Positions 32,580-44,500 of a stretch of DNA of 64,000 nucleotides are shown here, piece by piece (position 1 is the stretch's first letter; each line of letters begins with the position of its first letter). Source of the stretch: Branchiostoma floridae. Its lineage: Eukaryota; Chordata; Leptocardii; Amphioxiformes; Branchiostomatidae. Under the pieces are notes generated by a model. That model ran no database searches. It worked only from the letters and a program-made list of their open reading frames with translations, and had not been told where the DNA came from. The position numbers were made by a program, and so were the translations under genes. The stretch spans positions 32,295,516 through 32,359,515 of the forward strand of contig NC_049981.1 in assembly GCF_000003815.2 (NCBI RefSeq). Reading direction: 5' to 3'.

Positions 32580-34615
32580 TGGTTTGACAGTGGGTTGTAG
32601 TTAAAACGTCTAATGATGCTGGGGACAAACCACCTTAAATAATTCCGTTAAAGCAGCGTGTGAAAATTTTGATGACTCATGACTTTACCTGTTGTGTGCG
32701 CTAGAAAACAACAAATTCGTAATAGTTGGACAACATTTTATCACTTCTATATGCTTTTCACTGAACGCATTTGATGCATGTTACTGCTTGCGACTGGATT
32801 GTTTCATCTACAAACGGAATTAACATTTTGTTTTATGAAACAATACAGGTCAATGTATCGTGTATGATGGGGTTTTTGTTCACAATAGAAATGGAATGCA
32901 TGTAAGTAATGGATTTTAGGAAAGAATCTTAACATCATTCCAGAATTAGCTTTTTGAATATTTATATTCGAATCCTGATGGCTTCAACATTTTCCCATTC
33001 CATAACAGAATCCTTCACATCAATTTAAACAGTCACATTAATAATATTTTACCCCAATCTATCGATCTGACGTCCATATTAGAGATTGAAACACATCTGA
33101 TCTCCAAACGTATTTAATCCACCTAAACATTATTTCTTTTCACTAGATCTCTGTATTGTTGTCAACATCATAAATCAAATAAAAATTCTCTAGCTTGCTA
33201 CTTGTTCTTTTTTCTCTAACGTTTCTGTTTAGATGCAAATACAGTAGGTGGCCTAACTATCCATTAGCTATTAGTAAGGGCTAACCTTGGGGAGAGTGCG
33301 AGATAGGTACATGATTATGACAAAAACAGTTCTATTTGTCTCAATATTCAACGTTGATACAACATTTTGCAACATTGTAAAAGCATTGTAAAAGCTAGCA
33401 GTAGCCTACTACGAGCAAAATAGTATCTGAATTGTATCAGCAGACCAAGACTCTTTGTACCTTAGTTTAAAAATAAATAAACATAGTCACCACGCAACAG
33501 AGAGCAGAAACGTTATTTTGTATCCCCCCAAAAAAACAAAAACTGACAACACAAAGAAAGTGCGACTGTTCACAGGAAGCATTTGAAACTTCATAAACAA
33601 ATGATTTGCAGGAAACATCGCAGTTTACATTATTAGATGAATCATTATAAAAATTAAGTAGTCATTTCGGTTTGGCAGGAATGAAGAGGTATATATATAA
33701 GATACCGGGTACTGATAATGATATAGATACGCTAGGTAGCCACTTCGGTCAGACAGACCACACAGCCTGCTGCTGAAAACCTGAATTTCTACATTTCACA
33801 CCCAGTCGGCAACAGTTGATTCGTTATTATGTAACAGACGGAGGTTATGTCAGCTGGATCACAATATTGTTTAGGGAGGCCAACAAAACGACATTTTAAA
33901 ATCACCATGGTAACCATGACTTCTGTGAGGATCGTAAATAAAACATGACAGAGAAAGGCGATGACATCACACACTTGTAATGAGTAAGGCCTTTTATTTA
34001 TACATTACATTAGATTTTGTGCTTCTATGAGTTCACAAATTTGAAAGAAAACTCTTACCCAAGCTAGCCGACACTGGACTATTTGTTCAACCCCAATAGA
34101 TCCACATCCAGTGTCATGTTAACTTGTCTAGATTTCTAACCAACATGCGTTAAACGAAGGGATAAGACTTTACTCACCTTGCTTGAACTCCACGATTCCT
34201 GAGGCCTAATACGAGCACGCTTCCTAACTCGCATGCTTTAAAAGATAAACTTGTCCATAACAAGAAGTTTACAGCAATCATTAGAGAACACGGTGTGACA
34301 GTTACATCCGGGATGTTCAGACCCAGACGCTGGCTGAAGATCTCAGACCGAAGTTTCTTGTAGGATTTCTACAGTCTTTGTTGTCACGTGACTTTCCGCG
34401 TCTTCCGCACCCAGTCAGCAATAATTGTTGTCTTTCTGGGCTATCAAATGGAAGTTATGTCAGCAGTATATCAGTAACAGACATAGAGGAATGGAAACTA
34501 GAACTTACGTCGTGGTTATGAATGAGGGAATTGAGAGGGGCTTTCAGGACCCTTTATTTTCCAGAACTGAAACAGGAAACAACAATGGAAGGTCAAAATG
34601 CCAATTTAGCCGATC
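32580..34615. repeat. Duplicated 3' flank of gene 2
   Basis: Homologous to 7680-9720 and to 52385-54360, with many small indels. I find no exon. Confidence 0.75.
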
Positions 34616-34846
34616 CTGAAACCTTAAATGGTTTCACGGTTGCCAATGTGAATGCAATGTTTTTGTAAAGCATGCAGTAAATTATGACAGGCATTAGTTA
34701 CCTTTATCTAACATGTTAGGAAATATTAAGTATTGAAAGATATTTTAACTTACAACACGATCACATAACCGATTGCAGTGTAAGTGCCCATGTACATGTA
34801 TTCACTGGATACTACTTGCCCAAACATTCATGTTACAGCTGAACTG

Positions 34847-35194
34847 TTCCTGTGTTTAAGGGATGGACTAATTGTAACGTTATATCCAGATCATGTGTTA
34901 AGAGATGGACTAATTGTAACGTTATATCTAGTTCCTGTGTTTAAGGGATGGACTAATTGTAACGTTATATCCAGATCATGTGTTAAGAGATGGACTAATT
35001 GTAACGTTATATCTAGTTCCTGTGTTTAAGGGATGGACTAATTGTAACGTTATATCCAGATCATGTGTTAAGAGATGGACTAATTGTAACGTTATATCTA
35101 GTTCCTGTGTTTAAGGGATGGACAAATTGTAACGTTATATCCAGATCCTGTGTTAAGAGATGGACTAATTGTAACGTTATATCTAGTTCTACAG
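34847..35194. repeat. Composite ~84-bp tandem repeat
   Basis: Two alternating half-units of about 42 bp share GATGGACTAATTGTAACGTT followed by ATATC. One half-unit carries CCTGTGTTTAAGG and the other ATGTGTTAAGA. About four full composite units are present, almost identical to one another. It interrupts sequence that is continuous in the homologous spacer at about 15840-15850. Confidence 0.9.
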
Positions 35195-35839
35195 TGTAGT
35201 GCTCCAACGGTTGTTTTTAGGCCATGGCCGAAGGATTGACGTCACAGGTACGATTTTATTTTCGTTTCCTGGCTGCAATCGTCGCTTCAAACTGTGGAAA
35301 TGTCACGTCATCATTTACTACTTAAACCTGACGGGAAACACTGAGAGAAACTGGCTCCTCTGAGAGGGTTTAAAACATTCAGAGTTCTATGTTACTGGGT
35401 ATAAATGCATCTATATAAGTATACATAGCGACTGAGCTGCTTTGGTATAGAATCCCTTCGGTTCAGTTTGTGAGATTTTTAAAACTGTTTCCACGCTGAA
35501 CATATCCGAAGTGTGTTGCCGCTTGTAGAGGTAGACTATATTCTGTAAAGTCATCACGTTTGGAAGAAATGTGATCACCCCCATGGAAGCAGAGATGGAA
35601 TCGCCCTGACACGTGTACCAAAAATTTGGAATTAAACTTCCGTTAACAACGCCACGGCAGCAGTGTTTGGGTTGGATGTGTTTGTACGTGTGTATGTAAA
35701 ATATGTGTGCGTTTATGGCAAAACGAAAGGGGTCAGAAAAATGCATGAACTGCTCACCAAAAATGTGCCTATGTTGTACAAAAGCAGAACTGTTAATAAA
35801 AAGAAAAGATGCACCGATATTAAATTATGATGATGTTAA

Positions 35840-36334
35840 ATGACCTTTCAGATGCCTTTCGTACTTCTCGTGGAATCATTAATTTGCTTCTTTCAAAACA
35901 CTTTCAAAACAGCGGACATACAAGGTTACACGACTAACGGAGGTACCATCCCGGTCCATACAATACCCACTACCCAGAAACTAGACTTGGTTATCTATTT
36001 GCCAGAACAGAAGACTATCCACATCCATGAACTGACTGTACCCTTTGAACAGAACATTAAAGCCAGCCATGACCGGAAGGTTAATAAGTACAGCGCCCTA
36101 GTGACAGACTTGAGAACTGCAGGCTTTTCAGCCACTCTCACCTGTTTTGAGATCGGGTCCAGGGGACTTATCACACCAGACAACAAAAGCAGACTTAGAA
36201 CATCGTTTAAGATAGTTAAGTCTAAACCACCTAAGAATCTTTCTAAGGACATTAGCCGTATAGCAATGTTGTCATCTTATGCTGTATGGAACGCGCGCCA
36301 TGAGCCGCACTGGGAGGCAGACAAGTTGCTGTAA
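35840..36334 (+). pseudogene. Retroelement ORF fragment with ELTVPFE nuclease-like segment
   Basis: The frame is open to a TAA at 36334. From about 35905 it reads KLDLVIYLPEQKTIHIHELT, then VPFEQNIKASHDRKVNKYSA, then TCFEIGSRGLIT. The D-x(n)-E-L-T-V-P-F-E...K-Y...E-I-G-x-R-G pattern resembles C-terminal segments that I recall from reverse-transcriptase-linked ORFs in animal genomes, with a PD-(D/E)xK-like look. Compared with the homologous spacer at about 19850, sequence from about 35905 to 36630 is inserted here, as expected for a 5'-truncated retroelement copy. The first 20 or so codons belong to the target sequence, not to the element. Confidence 0.5.
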
Positions 36335-36752
36335 AAAACAAGCTAGCTCTCTCTGTAAAATTTAGATTATGACATACTTCCCCTCTTTTCAAGTTGTGCG
36401 AATTATCACCAATAGTGATATATTTTTGATAACTGAAAAACAAAATATTCTGATTTTAAATGTAATTGAGATTGAGTGCAATATGACTTTAAGTTAATAA
36501 CGAACATCTGTGCAATATTATTGTATGTCTTGTGTCCGTCTGTCAATGTCCCCCTGCATGTTTGGTCATTATTATTGACCAATATGACCTGGGATACATG
36601 TATATTTCTTTTTCACTTACGAATAGAGAATGATTTTACTACTACGAATGCTCGATCTTTAAGTGTTCTATTGCCGCCACATTTTCAACAGAACATCTCC
36701 AGTATCATTTACAGTTTGTTGTTCCATCTTAGCATGAGCCATGACATATAGT

Positions 36753-36925
36753 AGACAGCTCGGTGGGGTTGGGTGGCTTAACTTTAGGGCGTTTATCCCA
36801 GAAGCCAGAGGTTCTTGGTTCAAATCCTGCCATACATGCTACCGATATTGTGCTCCTGGGAAAGACGGTGGAGGTAAAAAGCAGTGGAAGGAGAGAGTTG
36901 GGCTCCGCGCCCCAATACCGCGCCC
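36753..36925 (+). mobile_element. tRNA-derived SINE-like repeat (second copy)
   Basis: Same repeat as 19984-20205, in the homologous spacer position, with B-box GGTTCAAATCC and GTGCTCCTGGGAAAGAC. This copy is longer in the middle (AGAAGCCAGAGG) and lacks the clean ATC tail. Confidence 0.5.
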
Positions 36926-37015
36926 TAGATACAGTGGATAACAGCCTACTCAGTGAACACTGAAATGCGGTAAAGTTGATGATGATGACCCTACTATGGG
37001 ACTACACCTATACCT

Positions 37016-37018
37016 TTA
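37016..37018. other. Empty insertion site for the MITE of the other spacer
   Basis: A single TTA stands in TACCTTTAGTAGATG, where the gene 2 spacer has TTA-element-TTA. This confirms the element ends and gives the order of events: spacer duplication first, MITE insertion later. Confidence 0.8.
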
Positions 37019-38507
37019 GTAGATGATAACCAGTAGACTTCATTATAGCCATTAAGGCTTATCAGCATGGCTCCGGCGAGCTCTGGTTTAAACTGACGTG
37101 TTTTTGCGCCAGGTAAGTGAACAGGGGAAGGGCTCCCAACCTCTCCCTGTAAAGATATCATATACCATTAAACTGAAACAGCAAGAAAACGCGGTGCCCT
37201 ATGTGCCACTAGGCACCACAATAACATCAACCAAGCGAACCAACGCCCCGCCATTCTGGCAGGTTGACCCCAAGGTCACCACCAGGTGTGTCGACACCGA
37301 ACAAAGGTGGGGCCGCTGACGACGCGACAGGTTTTTGTTTACCGTTGGCGCAGCAAAGGACGAAATAAGTTCGCCTCATAGAGGGGTGTTGTTCTGTGTA
37401 GCAGTCGGGACAGAAACAACGTTTGGTACGGGTGACGTTAAAGAGTGGTGGATACATTAGCTTACAATGGAGTGTTTACATTAATCTATTTTACCAGTGT
37501 ACGATAAGTGTGCTCGTTTAAACGTCGTTACAAACGTGCACCCCTTTCAGTTTAATGAGACCGTCCTCACCTTACTTCCTTGTCAGCGGTTTTGCCACGA
37601 ATCAAGCCACAGAAGGACTTCTATATGATTATATGAACGATTATGGAGAAATAGGACACTAAGAGAAAAGGTAGGACAGAGTGGTAGATTTCAAGACTTC
37701 TGGTCCATCTTAGTTTAACAGTCTAGTGTATACTACACGTGTCAAATAATGCGGAAGTGAGCACAATCCTGAAGCGAGCGTTGGGAAATCGTTCTAGATC
37801 TGTCTGATGGTTTGAAGACGTCTATATCGACATAACAACATGTTCTCTAGCCTTGCTAGTCATCTTGAGTTCTGCTTCTAAAGGCGTCTCTACCCCCGTT
37901 CATAGCCAAGCTAAGTAACGCGTCTGTGTTAACGTTAAGTAATAAGTTCAGACTTCTGAAGGTTTTTGAAATAACTAATCTCTGCAGCTGTACTTAAAAG
38001 GATTGAAGTTATTGCTACAGTCTGGTATGTAGTTAATATAAATCATACAAGTACAAATATTGTTAAGAAGTAAAGTCAACAATACTCACCAATGAATAGA
38101 AACATGGGAACATTCCTCATGACGAACCGCAATCGTTTGCACCCCCCCAACCCCAAACAACCCACCCCCGGCTCTACATAAGACTACTTTTTGGGGTGTA
38201 GGCAGGAAAACGGTCCTGTTTAACCGGATTTAGTTTAGCCAGCAGAGTAGTTTTATTCCACCGCGAAAACTCCTCTCCCGGCTAAAGTCCTTCCCCAGCT
38301 TATGTTACTGTCTTAACCCACCGCAAGATCTGCTTGGAGATTACGATATTCTTAGCACGCATGACGTGTACTACATCATGACTCCATTCTAACGGCAGAT
38401 ATCACCTACATAACGTACCGATTGCCTCCCCAGTATAACACCGCAGTCTGGGATGTCTTCTGTCCAGCCCAACATACCGGAACTCTGATCGGACGTCATA
38501 ACTTATC

Positions 38508-38515
38508 TGACGTCA
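38508..38515. promoter_or_regulatory. CRE/ATF palindrome upstream of gene 3 ATG
   Basis: TGACGTCA lies 13 bp before the ATG, with the same neighbouring GACGTCA (about 38492) as in gene 2. Confidence 0.45.
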
Positions 38516-38528
38516 TTTGTTAATCACT

Positions 38529-41500
38529 ATGGAAACAGGTGAGTCACATTCTTCATATTCATTTCAAAGTTACTGTTAGGTGCAGATAGACTAATGTGGC
38601 TTCATAAGATATGTTACTTCATCCTAAAGGTCCAGTCCTTCTTAGTTCAGTAATCGTAATTATTTTGACTCATGATAAGCCACTGTGTTGTACAATACTT
38701 TCACTTTCACTCCAAACCTCACTTTAATTCTAGTTAACAAAGCGCTTTGAGATTTGTTACTTTTGCATATCCCAAATTCTAAATGATGGTAATCAACACC
38801 CTAATCTTTGAAATGACCAAAAAGATTCAGACTTTTGAAACACAAACAAATAATACAAACAAATATATTGATATTGTGACGCTGTTGTTCCTTACCAGGT
38901 CCGCGTGTTGTTGTCCTCTACGCAGCAGAGGATGGGGAGTTCGTCAAGAGGCTGGTGGAGAAGCTGGTGGGTCTTTACGAGCCTTCCTACAGCCTACCCC
39001 AGACAGACATCTCCTGTCAGCAGGTCACAGGTACTTCTGGTGACGTCAGCCGCGCACAGCTCACGTCCACACTGACCCTCGGTCGAGTGAATCTTGTCGT
39101 GCCCGTGATCAGCAGACACCTGCTTGCTGACCAGTCCTCGCTCACGGTCGGACTGGAAACTGCCGTGAGGAACAACAAGCCTCGATACGTCATTTGGCTG
39201 GACCAGAACAAGGATGACTTCCGTGAGTTCGGCACGTTAGTCAGCCGGCAGTACCCAACCCTGGAGGCGCCGGCCAGGCGGGTCCAGCGGGACAGTCCTA
39301 GGGTTGAGGAGACGATGCCCGGCTGTGGTGTCAGGGGGGTGGAAGGCATCGCCTGGGATGTGCGTGACACGCTCTGTAGACAGACAGGTGAGGGTGGACA
39401 TATCATGGCTGGTACATAATGTAATCGTCAGACTGTAGAAACAACCGTACAATGTCGTCAAGTCTGTCGTATATTCTAATAATTTTCATCTGATATCACT
39501 ATGCGTGGAATAAACCTGCTCGGTAGGTTCTTCTTTGCTTGTATATTTGGACGGCTTCTTAACCGAAATGTAGTTTCCAGATAACCTCTTTGCACTAACA
39601 ACAAAAGGTTCTAGTTTTGCTACGGTTGTTCCGTTTACAGAAATTTAGTATTGTCGTGAGTACATTTCTTTGCCGTAGTGAGTTATCTACTAGTAGACAC
39701 TTCATTAACTAATATGATGTCCCTACAAAGTCCGAACCAGGTAAGACTGACGTGTGATGTTTGTCTTCCCATCTTCACAGGTGAACTGAGGCCACCGTGC
39801 TGGTGGGCCTTGTTCAGTACTCGTGAGTTCCTGGCTGACAACATGAACCTCTCAGCTGTTCTCACACGACTGGAACAGGAGAACCAGCTGAGTCCGGCTG
39901 GGGTCCGGGATATCCAGGTAAGGTACATGGTGGAAGCGGCAATTGTCTGGATAACAGCAGCACTGCTACATGTACTTTACATTCACACAGTTTTATAGGC
40001 TTTAGATACGTCTGCCTTGATCTGTATTTAACAAAATACACTTTAAATGCATTTAAGTTCGCGGGGATTTAATTTCGCGGTAGCGGGAAAAGGGACTTTT
40101 CGCGGTGGATTTAAGTTCGAGGTAACACCATAAACTGCAATCTAATACCATAATAGAAAAATGTTCGCGGTGGTTTTAATTTTGCGGTAAAGTGGTCACC
40201 GCGAAAACCGCGAACATTAATCCACCGCGAACATTTCTGCATTTACAGTAATAGTTACAACAATATAATGGTTACACACTTCTTACGAAACTCTATATGT
40301 GTTACACAACACCACAGACTTGACGATATGTTTTTACAATAAAATTGCGATAAGTTTTTTAAACAAAACGGCGTGAACTAAAAAAAGTCAATATGAGGTT
40401 TCATTATACCTCCAGAGTTATGTGCTGTTGTTCGTCGGTAGACCTAATAGCCATTTGCATTAATAAGTCTCAAGTATATGGCTTGAAATTAAAGATATCG
40501 TCATTGAATGATGAGTGACAGTCAGTAATCACACCCCTTCAAAGTGTTACTGTGAAAGTGAAAGTGTTTCAACTTCTTGCAATAAGAAACGACGTCAAAA
40601 ATTGCAAAAATATTGACTGTACTTTTCATCAGAGCTGCCAGGTGTCGCTTATTGTAGATATGAAAACTGCGCTCCAACACAAGTTAGAGCCAATTACTTC
40701 TATACTTTTAAACACTTGGTACATGTGCTAAGATTGGAATAGACAGATATTTACCATATTTTAGGCTGCCAACATACGCAGTATACCAGTATCCTGGAAA
40801 AACGTGCTACAGATTAAGTGCAACAAAATGAGCGGTACATGTAGGTGTGATCTTGTATAAAACTGCGCCCTGTGCTTGTTGATTAGTAATGATGACATTG
40901 ACTATATACTTGAGGATGACTAGAAATAGTATAATTGTGTACCTGTATGTTAACATATATGTATGCGCCTACCTGGTTCTTGCTCTTTATTCATTGATTG
41001 AAACCTAACAAGCACAAATAAGGATAAAGTTATACAGCGGTTATTGCTGTGAAGTCGCATCAACCCTGCCGATGTTCCCTCCCCCAGGCGGAGCGGACAC
41101 CAGTAAGCAGGGGGGAGCGGTTGGTAAACATGCTGCAGTATAACAGGAGGCGGCAGGAGCCGTACGACTGGTTAGTGCGGGTCCTGCGGGAGGAAGGACA
41201 GGACTTCCTGGTGGAGGAGATGGAGGAACGGGAGCGGGTCTGGGAGCGGGTCTGGGAGCGGGACGTCGGCATCGGGGAACAGCAGGCGGCACAACCTGGT
41301 CAGCAAACGGCACAGAGGGAACATTTCGAACAAGAAAGTCAAGGTAGACGTAGCTATGACTATTTCGTTGCCAAAACATCAATACTTCCCATATTTCAAA
41401 TTTTGAAATTTTCTGGCTCCATATATTTATATTTCAGCCATACCATAGGTATGGTGAAATATATTGTATTCGTAATGTTTCTTTCTTTCTTTCTTTCTTT

Positions 41501-44500
41501 CTTTCTCCTGTCAAATCTTCAGAACACGGTATCTCCCTTGTTCGTCAACCGAATGACTTGAAATTTGGCACAAGGGTAGAGTGGGCCAATACCCTCGGAC
41601 AATTTTTTCATTTTTTCCATATCTGTCTCTTAAATGATTTTATTAGGGTTTTTTGGTCATCTTAAGACCAAAACTGTATATTTGGGCCCCCTGTACCCTG
41701 GTATTATAACCGAATGAGCTGAAATTTGGTACAGATGTGCCTTGATAAGTCCCCCATATAGATTCAATATCAGTTTTGGTGTACAGTATAACGAAATACT
41801 TATTTTTGCGATTTTTTGGTCATTCTTTTTTACCAAAAAGGGACACTTTTGGCTCCTGTACCTTGGTTTTAGAACCGGATGACCTGAAATTTAGTATAGG
41901 AGTGCCCTAGACATATGCGCACATGGATTCAATAACACTTGAGGCATACGGTACAATAAAATGCTCAATTTTGCGATTATTTGGCCATTTTATGACCAAA
42001 AAGTACACTTTTGGCTCTTGTGCTCTGGTTTTAAAACCAAATGACCTAAATTTTGGTAAAAGGGTGCACTAGATATTTATTCAAATGACACATGTATAAT
42101 TTTTGTCATAGACTACGTCAAAATGATATATTTGGGGATTTTTTTGTCATTTTCCAATAGCCAGAGGGGTCAATGACCTTAAGGTCGTTGACCCCCAGCT
42201 GCAGATTGCACCTACTGGCATATATGTCTATTTAATCTAATTAGATAGGTAACCAATCACTTAGCCTGAATCTATATCCTAAAGAGGGGGGGTGGCAGCC
42301 AATCAACGAGCCCGGTGTTATCTGGAAGAGTCCATTCTTACACGGAGGGGTTCATTTTTTTTTAAATTCATCATTGGACTGGTGAAGTCTTTTAGTGGAT
42401 GCATTTTTGGACAGGTCTATTTTGCAATTTTACAGAATGTGTGCTGGAAGAGTCTATTCTCGCACGGAGGGGGGATTTTTCAAAATTCATATTTTGGACT
42501 TTGGTGACTTCTAGTTTGTCAAAGTCTTTCAGTAGGGTTATTTTTGGACTGGTCTAATTTGCAATTTTACATGGGTGTTCTGGAAGAGTCCATTCTTGCA
42601 TAGAGGGGGCATTTTTAAAAAATCCATTTTTTGGACTTCAGTGATTATGTCAAAGTCCTATTTTAGCGGATATATTTTTGGACTGCTCTACTTTACACGG
42701 AAGGGGGATTTTTTCAAATTCAGTTTTGAACGGGTGATGATTCAAAATTCAATTTTAGTGGAAGTGTTTTTAGACTGGTCTATTATACCTTTTTATGCAC
42801 TGGGACCTTTTTTGCTAAATTCAATTTTGGATTTGGTTTCTTATTCAAAAGGCCAAGGTTTCAGTGGGAGTATTTCTGGACTGGTCTATTGTGCAAATTC
42901 ACATAGGGTGCACTGGAGTCCATTCTTGAACTTGTAAGACTCATTTTTTGGGTTAAACCGTCATTAGTAAAAGTGATTTTTCAAATGAGTGATTTTGAAA
43001 TAGCCTATTGTTGCATGGGGAGGGAGATGGCTGAAATATGCTTTATTTGCTCTCAAGCAAATGTCGGCCTTTCTAGTTTGTCATAGTTTTCGGTCGTGGC
43101 TTCTCTAAAATCCGTATTTATATCCATCCTATATATATACTCACAAGTCACCAGAGAATCGCACACTTGGCTGTTTTACAAGGAAACTTTAACGGCTGGG
43201 ATAATTTACGTTGGGTAGTCCTCTTTGATATTTGATTGATAAATTTGCTTTCAGCATGTTATCTCCGCGTACATTTCTTTGTCACTTGTTACACATTACC
43301 AATACTTCTCTTCTACTTTCATACAGGGCGTATCATCTTAAATATGTTTTAAAAAGGTTATTTTACACTGTCCAAACGTCACAGCCAATAGCGTGATCTC
43401 TACAGTAACATAGTTTATATAACCTTTTCCGCATTAGTCATCCTGAAGAAACATCTAAGTCATCCCGGTGCGCATGTGGATGACGTCACAACACCTTCCG
43501 AAGTCAAGTGTGTGATTCTGGGACAGACGGAGGCAGGGAAGACCAGTCTGCTCAACTGTATGATAAGGGGTCAAGGTCACGTAGAGAGTGAAACTGACAG
43601 AACCATCGGTGTTGACATCATCACTTACGATGACAACAAGAATAACGTCAAGTACAAGATGTACGACTTCGGAGGTCACCAGATCTACCACTACACGCAC
43701 CGGTTCTTCCTGACACGTCAGGCCCTGCACATCCTCAATGTAGACCTGCCAGGATACAAGTCAGAAGAGTTCCAGGAACGAGTGGGAACGTGGCTAACAT
43801 CCGTGACTTCTCACGTGTTCAACCCGGCTATCCTTGTTGTAGGAACCAAAGTCGACCTGTTCCCGCCAGACAAGGCCGAGGAGATGATAGCAGCAGCTTG
43901 TTCCTCCATCCAGAGAGACATCCAGGTCGCTGAGAGTAAAATACAAACCAAGCTAAATGAAGAGATTCAACTCTGTCAGAAGGCGGTGGATGCAGCGAAC
44001 GGCAAATCAGACCTGGCCGGACCTTTCTACGGTCTCACAAGAGACGACATCTTGGCCAAGAAAGAGTCACTGGAGAAGTTACTTGACGGACGACCCAACG
44101 GTCTGTCAAACGTACAGGTTATCCCGGTCAGCAGCAAGACGTTCCAGGGTATCGAAGCTCTGTGCGACAAGATGGCAGAAATGGTGAAGGACGAGCGATT
44201 GTTCCCTGCTGCCCGCCAAAAGCTGCCGACTTCCTGGACGAAACTGTCAGAAAACATCAAGACTTCAGGACGGCCGTACCTTCATGTCAGGGGTTGTCAG
44301 GACGTCGGAGCAGCTGCAGGGATGAAGGAGTCAGACGTCCTGAACGCGCTCATCTATCTGCACGTGACCGGACAGATCCTGTTCTACAACCACATCAGGG
44401 GGATGGAAGATCTGGTCTTCCCGGACCCAACCATCATCCTCACACTCTTCAAGCAGATCTTCAGACATGACCTACCGGCATATCTGGACAGCAAAGCTGA

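Noticed and set aside
42575-42937. 120-codon frame in the gene 3 intron
   Set aside because: It falls wholly within the GGAAGAGTCCATTCTT-type degenerate repeats and has no homologue in gene 2.
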